From positions 2,343,639 to 2,407,638 of the forward strand of contig NZ_SWJG01000001.1 of NCBI RefSeq assembly GCF_005870035.1: a stretch of 64,000 nt of DNA. Direction: 5' to 3'. This stretch comes from Spirosoma lacussanchae (GTDB lineage Bacteria; Bacteroidota; Bacteroidia; Cytophagales; Spirosomataceae). A model generated the notes under the pieces. The model was not told the origin of the DNA and searched no databases. It worked only from the letters and a program-made list of their open reading frames with translations. The position numbers and the translations under genes were made by a program. Positions 36,887 to 47,452 of the stretch are shown in pieces; position 1 is the first letter of the stretch, and each line of letters opens with the position of its first letter.

Positions 36887-37408
36887 TTAAGCAGGCATGT
36901 ATTCCCGAAATGACCCATCGCTGTAAAAAATCAAAATTCGTTCTACTTTCTTTACCGCAGTGCCAACCGTAGAATCGGTTGAATCAGCAACCGGATCTGT
37001 ACTAGAAATGTCTGGCGGTGCTGCGGCAATCTCGTGACGTTGAGAACGGATTGGTCCTGATGAAGCCACACGTGGTGGAGATGAATAAACCGGGCCTGAG
37101 TTATTCTGTCGGGATTCGAACCGGTTGTCGGCTGATGAGGCTAAGACAGGTTGTGGATTCAAATACCGGGATGTCGAGGGTGACTGGGTCTGATTTGGTG
37201 CAGATTGGTTGTCTTCCTCCATAATCCATTCGTATCCCAGTTCAGGAAAGCGACGAATTATTTTCTGAATAATATCAAAACTTGGTCTGTTCCGGCCCGA
37301 TAGAATATGGGATATGCTTGATCGCTGCACGCCAATTTCGTCAGCAAAATAAGATGGCGTAAAGTTACGCTCGATCAGAATCTGTTTAATCTTGTCATTT
37401 ATGTTCAT
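36887..37408 (-). CDS. XRE-family DNA-binding regulator
   Basis: The 173-residue protein has an N-terminal helix-turn-helix of the XRE/Cro type (residues 1-60: FTPSYFADEIGVQRSSISH with recognition-helix SSISHILSGRNRPS). A long Ser/Pro/Asn-rich linker (about 68-150) and a short conserved tail (VERILIFYSDGSFREYMPA) follow. That tail is common in Bacteroidota XRE proteins. The target is not known; the inverted repeats upstream (37461-37525) suggest autoregulation. It sits close to the DnaA-box cluster, with dapD upstream on the same strand. Confidence 0.85.
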   Translation of the reverse strand: MNINDKIKQILIERNFTPSYFADEIGVQRSSISHILSGRNRPSFDIIQKIIRRFPELGYEWIMEEDNQSAPNQTQSPSTSRYLNPQPVLASSADNRFESRQNNSGPVYSSPPRVASSGPIRSQRHEIAAAPPDISSTDPVADSTDSTVGTAVKKVERILIFYSDGSFREYMPA

Positions 37409-37435
37409 AGTGTCAACACGGAAGTCGATATGTTA

Positions 37436-37443
37436 CAAACATA
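37436..37443 (-). promoter_or_regulatory. -7 element of the XRE gene
   Basis: TATGTTTG on the minus strand matches TAnnTTTG exactly. TTA rather than TTG lies 19 bases upstream. The start would fall about 22 bases before the ATG. Confidence 0.6.
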
Positions 37444-37460
37444 AATAAATTAGCTATAAA

Positions 37461-37525
37461 TGTAAAGCGAATTGATCAATTTACAGTTAATGCACACTTG
37501 TAATGTCTTTATGTAAATCGATCAA
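37461..37525. promoter_or_regulatory. candidate operator of the XRE regulator
   Basis: TTGATCAATTTACA (37472-37485) is repeated in inverted form as TGTAAATCGATCAA (37512-37525), with one mismatch. The first copy is part of the perfect palindrome AATTGATCAATT, flanked by TGTAAA (37461-37466) and TTTACA (37480-37485). The sites lie just upstream of the XRE promoter. Confidence 0.5.
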
Positions 37526-37602
37526 TGCGTTGTTTTTTGTGAATTTCTGAGCTAATTACAAATGTGTACTGCCTGTGATAATATCAGGATTCTCGTCATC
37601 AA

Positions 37603-38418
37603 CTAGACACTAACATTATTTTCCCGGAGCGCTTCGTTCAGGGACGTCTTCAGATCAGTAGACGGCTTCCGCTGGCCAATAATCATGGCACAGGGAACGT
37701 AAAACTCCCCTGCCGGAAAACGTTTAGCAAAGCTCCCTGGAATAACTACTGAATTAGCTGGGACAAAACCTGTGTACTCAACAGGCTCGTTGCCCGTAAC
37801 GTCAATAATTTTAGAGGAGCCGGTGATCGTGACGCCAGCACCTAGAACAGCTCGTTTACCGATGTGAGCGCCTTCGACAACAATGCACCGGGAACCGATA
37901 AAGGCACCATCTTCTACAATGACGGGAGCGGCCTGCGGTGGTTCGAGTACACCGCCTATTCCTACTCCACCGCTAAGGTGAACGTCCTTGCCAATCTGAG
38001 CACAGCTTCCAACAGTAGCCCAGGTATCAACCATAGTCCGTTCATCCACGTAGGCACCAATATTAACATAGGAAGGCATGAGAATAACTCCGGGAGCCTG
38101 GTAAGAACCATAACGGGCAACTGCCGGTGGTACCACGCGAACCTGGCGCTCGCTGTAGTCAGATTTTAGAGGGATTTTGTCATGAAATGAAAAAATCCCG
38201 ACTTCCTCGGGTTTCATAGACTGGCTGACAAAATAGAGTAGTATGGCTTTTTTTACCCATTCGTTGACCACCCACCCCCCTTCTTCTGTGGATGACGGTT
38301 CGGCTACGCGGAGCTCTCCCCTATCTAATTGGGCAATTACACTGCGGATGCTTACTAGTGATTCTGGTTGAGCCAACAACGTCCGATCGGCCCAGATTTC
38401 TTCGACTAATTGCTTCAT
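37603..38418 (-). CDS. dapD: tetrahydrodipicolinate N-succinyltransferase
   Basis: DapD succinylates 2,3,4,5-tetrahydrodipicolinate on the way to diaminopimelate and lysine. The 271-residue enzyme has an N-terminal helical region and a left-handed beta-helix of hexapeptide repeats (VNIGAYVDERTMVDTWATVG, CAQIGKDVHLSGGVGIGGV, ITGSSKIIDV). FVPANSVVIPG and MIIGQRKPSTD lie near the C-terminus. The first residues of the longest frame are not conserved, so MKQLVEEIW at 38418 is used. Base composition is more AT-rich than in most of the window. Confidence 0.95.
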   Translation of the reverse strand: MKQLVEEIWADRTLLAQPESLVSIRSVIAQLDRGELRVAEPSSTEEGGWVVNEWVKKAILLYFVSQSMKPEEVGIFSFHDKIPLKSDYSERQVRVVPPAVARYGSYQAPGVILMPSYVNIGAYVDERTMVDTWATVGSCAQIGKDVHLSGGVGIGGVLEPPQAAPVIVEDGAFIGSRCIVVEGAHIGKRAVLGAGVTITGSSKIIDVTGNEPVEYTGFVPANSVVIPGSFAKRFPAGEFYVPCAMIIGQRKPSTDLKTSLNEALRENNVSV

Positions 38419-40406
<1,988 letters not shown>

Positions 40407-40425
40407 GCTAACAATTGTAAATATT

Positions 40426-40476
40426 AAATCTCACATTGTTAAACTGTCAATCGTTTAACAATGTGAGATTTTTCTT
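40426..40476. terminator. bidirectional terminator between gap and trmB
   Basis: A 19-base stem (starting AAATCTCACATTG) with a loop of eight has A-runs on the left and TTTTTCTTT on the right. Confidence 0.88.
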
Positions 40477-40503
40477 TGTGAATACTATCGATATATATGT
40501 AAA

Positions 40504-41160
40504 TTATACTTTTTTACATTGTAAATAATTAATTGTAAATCCTTTATCAAAAAACAATTGCTCGTATTTCGTCTTAATATTCATGTGAATAGCATTCAAA
40601 GCTGACTCGTAGAGATCTGTTGTATATTGTAAATCAGCGAATCCATTCTGACCAATGACCTCCAGGCTATACGCAAATAGCTCGGGATTATCGGTTTTGA
40701 GGTGTAACGTCCCCTCCTGAACTAGTATAGTCTTGTATAAGTCCAGAAATCGCGGATGGGTTAACCGATGCTTTTCCTGCTTGGGCCGTGGTTGCGGGTC
40801 GGGGAATGTGATCCAGATCTCGTTAACCTCACCCGCAGAAAAGAACTCAAGCAGAAAGTTTATATCGGTACGGAGGAAAGCTACATTTTGTAAATTCAGC
40901 CCCAGAGCAGCTTGTGAACCACGCGCTATTCTGTCTCCTTTGATATCTACACCAATAAAGTTCATGGCCGGGTAAGCCTGTGCCAGTCCAACCGTGTACT
41001 CGCCTTTCCCACAGGCTAACTCCAGAACAATCGGATTATTATTGTTAAAATAGCCGCTACGCCAGTTGCCTTTAATTGTTTTGTACAGCGGTTTACCAAC
41101 TTCAATGACGTTTTGACTTTCTGCGTTTTGCAGAAAGCGGTGTTGCTTACGACGAGTCAC
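40504..41160 (-). CDS. trmB: tRNA (guanine-N7)-methyltransferase
   Basis: TrmB methylates G46 in the tRNA variable loop using S-adenosylmethionine. The 218-residue protein has the SAM-binding ELACGKGEYTVGLA, the second-strand FIGVDIKGDR and the catalytic ITFPDPQPRPKQEKHRL motif. It starts with GTG at 41160, two bases after the folC stop; the family N-terminus (RRKQHRFLQNAES) begins right there. It is the last gene of a TonB-like/folC/trmB transcript and AT-richer than the genes before it. Confidence 0.95.
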   Translation of the reverse strand: MTRRKQHRFLQNAESQNVIEVGKPLYKTIKGNWRSGYFNNNNPIVLELACGKGEYTVGLAQAYPAMNFIGVDIKGDRIARGSQAALGLNLQNVAFLRTDINFLLEFFSAGEVNEIWITFPDPQPRPKQEKHRLTHPRFLDLYKTILVQEGTLHLKTDNPELFAYSLEVIGQNGFADLQYTTDLYESALNAIHMNIKTKYEQLFFDKGFTINYLQCKKV

Positions 41161-41162
41161 GG

Positions 41163-42449
41163 TTATAAATCGATTAATTCAGCAACGACATAATTGCTGC
41201 CTGTGATAAGAATAACATCATTGGCCTGGGCATCCAGCCGGGCTGCATCCAGCGCAATGTTTACATCTGAATATACCTCACCAAACCGGGCTACCTCTGC
41301 CGCTTCGGCCTGAAGAAGTATGGCAGGTAGAGAACGGGGAGACGATGCCTGACAAAAATAATAGATAGCCGACGAGGGCAGGGTTAGCAGTAAAGACGAT
41401 GCCGCTTTATCAGCTACCACCCCCATCACAATCCGTAAGTTGTCGAACGACAGGGACGAAACGGTCTCCATCAATGCCTCCAGCCCCGGTTTGTTATGAG
41501 CCGTATCGACAAAGACACGGGGCTCTTCACTGAGCAACTGAAACCGTCCCTTCAGCCCGGTCAAGGTAACAACCTCCCGTACCCCCCGCTGAAGCGCTTC
41601 TGTACTGACGGGCCAGACAGATTGCAACGTATCGACCGTTGCCAAAACCGCTGCCAGGTTGTGACGCTGGTAACCGCCTGTCAGCCCGAGTTCAAACCGG
41701 CTATCGGATTCGCCATCCTGACTGACCAGCACCTGGCGGAAACCCGTAAACAGTCCCTGGTCCTGAACCCGGACTTGTTGATCCGCGAACGTAATAGGGG
41801 CCGCTTCCTGGGTGGCTTTGGACCTGAAGACCGGTTCGGTCTCAGGATGGGTCTCACCAATGATGACCGGAATACCAGTCTTGATGATGCCGGCCTTTTC
41901 GGCTGCAATAGCAGGCAGGGTATCCCCCAGAATGTCCATATGGTCGAACCCGATGTTCGTGATCACCGATGCGGCCGGGGTAATGACATTGGTAGAATCC
42001 AGCCGACCACCCAGCCCCACTTCAATCACCGCCACATCAACCTCCTGGTACGCAAAATACAGAAAAGCCAGAGCCACCGTAACTTCGAAGAAAGACGGCT
42101 CTACCGATTCGATCAGGGCTTGCTGGCTCGTGACAAAGTCCGCTACATCCTCTTCGTCGATGGGCTGACCATTGATCCGAATCCGTTCGGTGAACGAGCG
42201 AAGATGGGGCGACGTATACAAACCCACCCGGTAGCCGGCAGCCTGGTACACGGCTGCCAGCATATGTGCAGTACTACCCTTCCCGTTGGTACCGCCCACG
42301 TGGATACTTTTGAATTTATGCTGTGGATTGCCCAGAGCCGCACAAAGCCGCAGGGTATTGGTAAGACCGGGTTTAATTGCTTTGGGGCCGATCCGGTGAT
42401 AAACAGGGAGCCGACTGTAGAGGTAGTCGAGTGCTTCCGAATACTGCAT
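41163..42449 (-). CDS. folC: folylpolyglutamate/dihydrofolate synthase
   Basis: FolC adds glutamate to dihydropteroate and to folates. The 428-residue Mur-ligase-like enzyme has the P-loop GGTNGKGSTAH (about 53-63), the TSPHL loop, the omega-loop with RIRINGQ, VGLGGRLDSTNV and the HMDILG segment. The C-terminal ligase domain includes VDTAHNKPGLEAL. Its ATG directly follows the stop codon of the TonB-like gene and trmB starts two bases after its stop, so the three are cotranscribed. folP, an earlier folate gene, is in the same window. Confidence 0.96.
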   Translation of the reverse strand: MQYSEALDYLYSRLPVYHRIGPKAIKPGLTNTLRLCAALGNPQHKFKSIHVGGTNGKGSTAHMLAAVYQAAGYRVGLYTSPHLRSFTERIRINGQPIDEEDVADFVTSQQALIESVEPSFFEVTVALAFLYFAYQEVDVAVIEVGLGGRLDSTNVITPAASVITNIGFDHMDILGDTLPAIAAEKAGIIKTGIPVIIGETHPETEPVFRSKATQEAAPITFADQQVRVQDQGLFTGFRQVLVSQDGESDSRFELGLTGGYQRHNLAAVLATVDTLQSVWPVSTEALQRGVREVVTLTGLKGRFQLLSEEPRVFVDTAHNKPGLEALMETVSSLSFDNLRIVMGVVADKAASSLLLTLPSSAIYYFCQASSPRSLPAILLQAEAAEVARFGEVYSDVNIALDAARLDAQANDVILITGSNYVVAELIDL

Positions 42450-43391
42450 TTACTTGGAGGTAATGATAAAGGTAATGGTACCGGTGGCTGTTGGGGGGGT
42501 AGCACCACCTTTTGGTCGGAGTCTGAGCCGCTGTACTGCTTTCCGATACACATCAACCACCGACGGACTCACCGTAGTCTGTAGCGTACGGACGTTGATA
42601 ATATCCCCTCCGCTATCGACTTTGATCTGGAAAATAATTTTACCGGTTTCATCAGAATCGTCGTTCACGCTGGGGCGCGAAGCCAGTGACCAGCCGGATA
42701 CATCGAATGCGACCCCGGACGAGGCTCCGCCGGGGGTACCATAAAATTCTTTGGCGTCGATTTTACCGTTGGGATTCCCTTTATCCCCGACTCCACTCGC
42801 GTCATCTCCGTTGCTGTTCCCGCCGGTGCCGGATGCTTTCCCCACGGTACCGTTGGACCCACCGCCCCCCGATGATTTTTTGAATAAAGCATCGTTGTTG
42901 ACGGTCTCTACCTTGCGCGCAGGCGCGGGCGGGGCCGGCCGTTCTACCGGAGCGGTGGGCCGGGGCGCTTCGGCCCGCTTCGGTTCCGGACGCTCGGGGG
43001 TTGTTACGGGGCTTTCGGCCTTGCTGGCAATGATGGGTTTCTCGGTAGCTACTTTGGCCGGTTTGACATCCTCTATTTTCGGACTTGGGGTAACCCGCGT
43101 ACGCTCAACCCGGGGCGTGGTATTCACCTTGGGGTTCGGCTTATTTTCCGACGGTTTTACGTCTACCGGATTCGGCGAGTCAGAGGCTTTATTGTAGGTC
43201 TGTATCTTTCCACTCCCGCGGGCATCGGTTCCGAAGTTCACCTCCACAAACTGGATAGGTGGCGGGTTAGGCACCGTCTGAGACAGGCTCACGAGAAACA
43301 GGACCACCAGCAACAGTACGTTGATGACCAAGGCACCGGCAAACGACTTCAGCCGGATTTCATTTTCGTTATCGTAGGTAAGGCGGCTCAT
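42450..43391 (-). CDS. TonB-like energy-transducing protein
   Basis: The 313-residue product has one N-terminal membrane helix (about 17-37, LVINVLLLVVLFLVSLSQTV) and a Pro/Lys/Glu-rich linker across the periplasm (about 58-165). A Gly/Ser/Asn-rich stretch and a C-terminal domain of TonB type (IIFQIKVDSGGDIINV to YRKAVQRLRLRPKGG) follow. It should couple the proton-motive force to TonB-dependent receptors, but no exbB or exbD is adjacent. It is directly followed by folC. Confidence 0.88.
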   Translation of the reverse strand: MSRLTYDNENEIRLKSFAGALVINVLLLVVLFLVSLSQTVPNPPPIQFVEVNFGTDARGSGKIQTYNKASDSPNPVDVKPSENKPNPKVNTTPRVERTRVTPSPKIEDVKPAKVATEKPIIASKAESPVTTPERPEPKRAEAPRPTAPVERPAPPAPARKVETVNNDALFKKSSGGGGSNGTVGKASGTGGNSNGDDASGVGDKGNPNGKIDAKEFYGTPGGASSGVAFDVSGWSLASRPSVNDDSDETGKIIFQIKVDSGGDIINVRTLQTTVSPSVVDVYRKAVQRLRLRPKGGATPPTATGTITFIITSK

Positions 43392-43549
43392 ACGGCACAG
43401 ACTAAAATACGGTAGAATAACGCTGATTCGACCGGCTTCGTTTATTTATCAAAATAAGGGACCGGAATCTTTTTACGCTTTTGTTGACAAAGTAACGGAA
43501 ATTCAGCGATACGGCTGGGACATCTGCCGGGGCTGATTGGTTTAGACAG

Positions 43550-43557
43550 TATGTTTG
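43550..43557 (+). promoter_or_regulatory. -7 element of menD
   Basis: TATGTTTG is an exact match 49 bases before the menD ATG. No -33 TTG is present. Confidence 0.5.
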
Positions 43558-43605
43558 CAGACTGGCTTTCCAGTTACTTTTCCCATTTTCTGTCTGTTTT
43601 TACCC

Positions 43606-45345
43606 ATGCCCATTCTCCAGCCCATTGTTAACATGGCGGAACTCCTCCACCAGAAAGGCATCACCGACGTCCTGGTTTCGCCGGGTTCCCGATCGGCTCC
43701 CCTGACGCTGGCCGTTGCCCGACACCCGGCCCTTCGGGTACGGGTCATGGCCGATGAACGGGCCGCGGGGTTTGTGGCACTGGGCATAGCGCAGCAAACG
43801 GGCCGACCGGTGGCGGTGATCTGTACGTCAGGGAGCGCGGTGTATAATCTGGCTCCGGCAGTGGTAGAAGCATTTTTCCAGCAAATACCCCTCCTGCTGC
43901 TTACCGCCGACCGCCCCCACGAATGGCTTCACCAGCAGGATGGACAAACAATTCACCAAACGGGCCTCTTCGGTCATCATGTGAAGCGGAGTTATGATCT
44001 GCCCGCCGACTACACCCATGCTGACAGCCGCTGGTTCATTGAGCGGTCGGTCAACGAAGCTATTGACCTCGCCCAGTTTTCACCGGCCGGACCGGTCCAT
44101 ATTAATGTCCCGCTGCGCGAACCTTTTTACCCCACGGCCGGGGAGTCATTTACCGCTGGTCCCGTTCGAACCATCGATACCGTCCGGGCAGAACCCGGTT
44201 TACCCACCGAGAGCTGGCACCGGTTATTGCAGGAATGGGATCGTCATGAGCGGATTCTGATAGCGGTTGGCCAGTTGCCACCCAATCCGGCCCTTCGGCA
44301 TATACTGGCCAAGGTCAGCGAGGAATTCGGCGTACCGGTTGTGGGGGAGCTAATCAGTAACCTGGCCGACAATGGTCTGTTCATTACCCATACGGATACA
44401 CTACTGGCGAATCTGAGCGAGTCGGTAGCGGAAAGCCTGCGACCCGACCTGCTGATCACAATCGGCAACTCATTCCTGACCCGAAACCTAAAGACATTCT
44501 TTCGGCGTTACCCAGCCCGTCATCACTGGCACATCGACCCGGTGCTTGATCGAATCAACGACTCGTTTCAGAGTTTGACCACGCGGGTGCAGGCTTCCCC
44601 CCTTGCGTTCTTCGAAAAGCTGTTCAGTGATCTCGATTACCAGCGGTTTTTGCAGGGCGACGATGACGACGAGTCGACAACGTTCTTACAGACCTGGCAG
44701 GCGGCCGATCGACGAGCGGCTCAGCTGGTTTTCCGTTCCCTCCGTCAGCCCGAGAATACGCTAACCGACTGGCAGGCCACCCAGCACGTGCTGGCGAACC
44801 TGCCCGAGGGGTCTGTCCTGCACCTGGCGAATAGCATGCCCGTCAGGTACGCTAACCTTTGCGGCCTTAGCGAACAGCAACAGATAGACGTATGGGCCAA
44901 CCGGGGCGTAAGCGGTATCGATGGCTGCCTCAGCACGGCCGTGGGGGCAGCCCTGGCTACGGATAAACTGGTTACTCTGCTGATTGGTGATGTCGCTTTC
45001 TTCTACGACCGGAACGGATTATGGTCAGCCCTCGTACCACCCAACTTACGCATAGTACTCCTGAACAACGACGCCGGGCATATTTTCCGGATCATCGATG
45101 GACCCGGTCAGCAACCCGAACTGGAAACTTATTTTGAAACACCCCACGGCTACACCGCCCGTCGTACCGCCGAAGATGCGGGGGTGACCTACCAGATCTG
45201 CCGGACGGCGGCCGAACTCACCTCGCTCCTGCCCGACTTCTTTCAGCCGGGCACGCAGGCTAAGCTGCTGGAAATCCCAACCGATAAACGGGTGAACCAG
45301 CAGCAGTTCGAGACCTACCGGGCCGCCCTTCGCCAGGCTGACTAA
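43606..45345 (+). CDS. menD: SEPHCHC synthase, menaquinone biosynthesis
   Basis: MenD joins isochorismate and 2-oxoglutarate, with thiamine diphosphate, to give 2-succinyl-5-enolpyruvyl-6-hydroxy-3-cyclohexene-1-carboxylate. The 579-residue protein has the three ThDP-enzyme domains: N-terminal LVSPGSRSAPLTLA, ADERAAGFVALG and CTSGSAVYNLAPAV; the middle domain; and the C-terminal cofactor domain with NRGVSGIDGCLSTAVG and GDVAFFYDRNG. The start ATG 43606 precedes MPILQPIVN, the family N-terminus. menC is nearby. It converges closely (10 bases) with the porin gene. Confidence 0.96.
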   Translation: MPILQPIVNMAELLHQKGITDVLVSPGSRSAPLTLAVARHPALRVRVMADERAAGFVALGIAQQTGRPVAVICTSGSAVYNLAPAVVEAFFQQIPLLLLTADRPHEWLHQQDGQTIHQTGLFGHHVKRSYDLPADYTHADSRWFIERSVNEAIDLAQFSPAGPVHINVPLREPFYPTAGESFTAGPVRTIDTVRAEPGLPTESWHRLLQEWDRHERILIAVGQLPPNPALRHILAKVSEEFGVPVVGELISNLADNGLFITHTDTLLANLSESVAESLRPDLLITIGNSFLTRNLKTFFRRYPARHHWHIDPVLDRINDSFQSLTTRVQASPLAFFEKLFSDLDYQRFLQGDDDDESTTFLQTWQAADRRAAQLVFRSLRQPENTLTDWQATQHVLANLPEGSVLHLANSMPVRYANLCGLSEQQQIDVWANRGVSGIDGCLSTAVGAALATDKLVTLLIGDVAFFYDRNGLWSALVPPNLRIVLLNNDAGHIFRIIDGPGQQPELETYFETPHGYTARRTAEDAGVTYQICRTAAELTSLLPDFFQPGTQAKLLEIPTDKRVNQQQFETYRAALRQAD

Positions 45346-45355
45346 AGGGCCACGG

Positions 45356-47401
45356 CTAGTCGAACAGGTACCAATCGACACCGAATGCAAAACCCCGGCG
45401 CATCTGCAAAAAGTCGGGGGCCACAAAATACCCGTCTCCCTGCAGCAATCTCTGGTTGGCATGGGTGAGCTTGATGAACAAGCGGGTTCGGTTTACCCGC
45501 AAATTGGCATATACATCGGCCAGCAGGTACCCTTCTACCCGCTGCCGGTTCTGCAGATAAAACTGCTGGGTAACCGGCATATACGCATCGGCGAAGTAAG
45601 CCGACTTATAATGCAGGTCGATACCGGTCTGAATGTAGAGCACTTTGGCGTACAGAAATTCGTACTGAAGCCGCGCGTTCAGGAATACCGGAGGTGTCCG
45701 CAGAATATCGGATCGGGATTGTACCGTATAATAAGCCTGCCCTGACGTCAGGAACTTACCGACCTGCAGCGAGTAACCCAGCCCCGTCCGTAACACACTG
45801 AACGAGCCGCTGGCCTGCCGGGCTATCCCCTCGGTATCGAAGTAGATGTAGTTACTCAACAGCATATAATCGAGGCCCGGTTGCAGGCGGAGCTTTTTGT
45901 ACTGCAGGTTCAGCTGTCCGTAAGCGTGGTTGTAGCCCCGGAGCCTGAAGTTATTCCGCCAGAAATAAACCGGGCTTTGAAAGCGCTCCTGCAACAGGGT
46001 TGGCTGAACGAGCATGGCCGTATACCCACCCGTGAGCAATCGACTCTCAAATTGCCCCTGAAGCCGGAAACCGCCCCCGACCTGGTATTCAGCTTCTGCC
46101 GTTAGCCGGGATAAACTGTCAGGGAAATAATAGCCCAGCCAGCCTCCCAGGAAGGTTTCGACCCGGCGGGTTTCGTATTCGTTGTAAGCCGTCTCGGCGG
46201 TGTTATATCGGGTATACTGGCCATAAATACGGCTACGCAGGTAGGCCCGGTAGTTAAACGACGACTCGCCCAACTGGTAAACGCCTTTCAGCCCCACCTG
46301 ATTCTCCAGCTGACGAAACCGCGCATCCTGCTCGATCCGGGTCGTATCGCCCAGGTTCACCAGATTTGGGTTGTTCAGTCCGGTCGGGTAAAAGCCCGGC
46401 AGGGTCCCGATGGGGGTATCGATCGGGGTTTGGTTCTGCAGGACGGCATCGTCCTGGAAGTAGTTTTTCTGCCGCCGGTAATCCAGCCGATGATACAACT
46501 GAAACCCCTGGTCCAGTACAAACTGCTGGTAGATGTGCCAGTCATTACGAATCTCACGCCCGAATACCGACGTCAATCGGGGGTCGCCGTCGTAATTGAT
46601 TAGATTGACAGCGGTGCTGCCATCACTGGTGAGCGTTTCGCCGGGCAACACCCCGCCCTGCTCGGCCAGTTCATGGTTCATGTTGATGAAATGCAGCAGC
46701 AGCGTGTATTTATCGTTCGATGAGGTATAGTTGGTATGGCCCAGAAACCCCCAGTTCTGAGCCAGCAACCGATCCGACGAGTTGCTTGAGTTGAGTATCC
46801 CCCCAAACTGTTTCTGCGACGTGAACCGCTGTACCGCGAAACCGGCGTTGAGCCGGGGGTTGATGTTCTGGGTAAAATCGAACCGCAGGATATTCTGGTT
46901 ACGCCCACCCAGCGCCAGGTACATATCCGAGAATGGCGACTTGGTGTTGAAATATTTGACGGCCATCGTCTGGTAAGCGTAGGGCGCAAAAACCGAATAC
47001 CCGGTCTGCGCACCCAGCTGCGCCGGTAGGGTTACAAAAACCGGCCGCATGGGCGTACCCAGGTTACCCAGGTCCTGGTAGAGATTCTGGTTGCGCTGAA
47101 CGTACAAAAAGCGGTGTACGTCATCCATGGTCGTGTCGACGGTGTACAGTTTTTTTCGGTTGTTCAGGATGTCGTCTTCCAGCCGGTAACGGGTCGACTT
47201 GGGTCCATAAATGACCTTGGTCGAGTCATCGATCCCGCTGGCCGAGGAGCCGGAGCCGGAGGTAAACGAGCCGGGGCGTCCGGTTTGTCCGCCGAAGCCG
47301 CCAAAACTGCCGGGGAGCTGCCCCCCCCCCGGAAACTGCTGCGCCCGGCTCAACACCGGTATCGACAAAGCGAGGCATAAAAGAAAAACACGTTGATTCA
47401 T
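45356..47401 (-). CDS. putative outer-membrane porin with G10 tract near its start
   Basis: The 681-residue product has a signal peptide (cleavage after SRA, about residue 20), a Gly/Ser-rich segment (PGGGQLPGSFGGFGGQTGRPG), and a long beta-rich body of alternating aromatic and polar residues ending in WYLFD. It belongs to the 'putative porin' type of Bacteroidota. The substrate is unknown. Ten consecutive G bases (47331-47340, read as C on the plus strand) encode part of residues 24-28. The ATG 47401 is set by the signal peptide. lpxK lies upstream on the same strand, 51 bases away. Confidence 0.85.
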   Translation of the reverse strand: MNQRVFLLCLALSIPVLSRAQQFPGGGQLPGSFGGFGGQTGRPGSFTSGSGSSASGIDDSTKVIYGPKSTRYRLEDDILNNRKKLYTVDTTMDDVHRFLYVQRNQNLYQDLGNLGTPMRPVFVTLPAQLGAQTGYSVFAPYAYQTMAVKYFNTKSPFSDMYLALGGRNQNILRFDFTQNINPRLNAGFAVQRFTSQKQFGGILNSSNSSDRLLAQNWGFLGHTNYTSSNDKYTLLLHFINMNHELAEQGGVLPGETLTSDGSTAVNLINYDGDPRLTSVFGREIRNDWHIYQQFVLDQGFQLYHRLDYRRQKNYFQDDAVLQNQTPIDTPIGTLPGFYPTGLNNPNLVNLGDTTRIEQDARFRQLENQVGLKGVYQLGESSFNYRAYLRSRIYGQYTRYNTAETAYNEYETRRVETFLGGWLGYYFPDSLSRLTAEAEYQVGGGFRLQGQFESRLLTGGYTAMLVQPTLLQERFQSPVYFWRNNFRLRGYNHAYGQLNLQYKKLRLQPGLDYMLLSNYIYFDTEGIARQASGSFSVLRTGLGYSLQVGKFLTSGQAYYTVQSRSDILRTPPVFLNARLQYEFLYAKVLYIQTGIDLHYKSAYFADAYMPVTQQFYLQNRQRVEGYLLADVYANLRVNRTRLFIKLTHANQRLLQGDGYFVAPDFLQMRRGFAFGVDWYLFD

Positions 47402-47452
47402 TCGCTCAAAAATACGCCAAAAGTGCAGAGCCTTCAGGTCAGCTGGCATTCG

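Noticed and set aside
41496-42584. Long plus-strand frame (362 codons) opposite folC
   Set aside because: Antisense shadow of folC and the end of the TonB-like gene.
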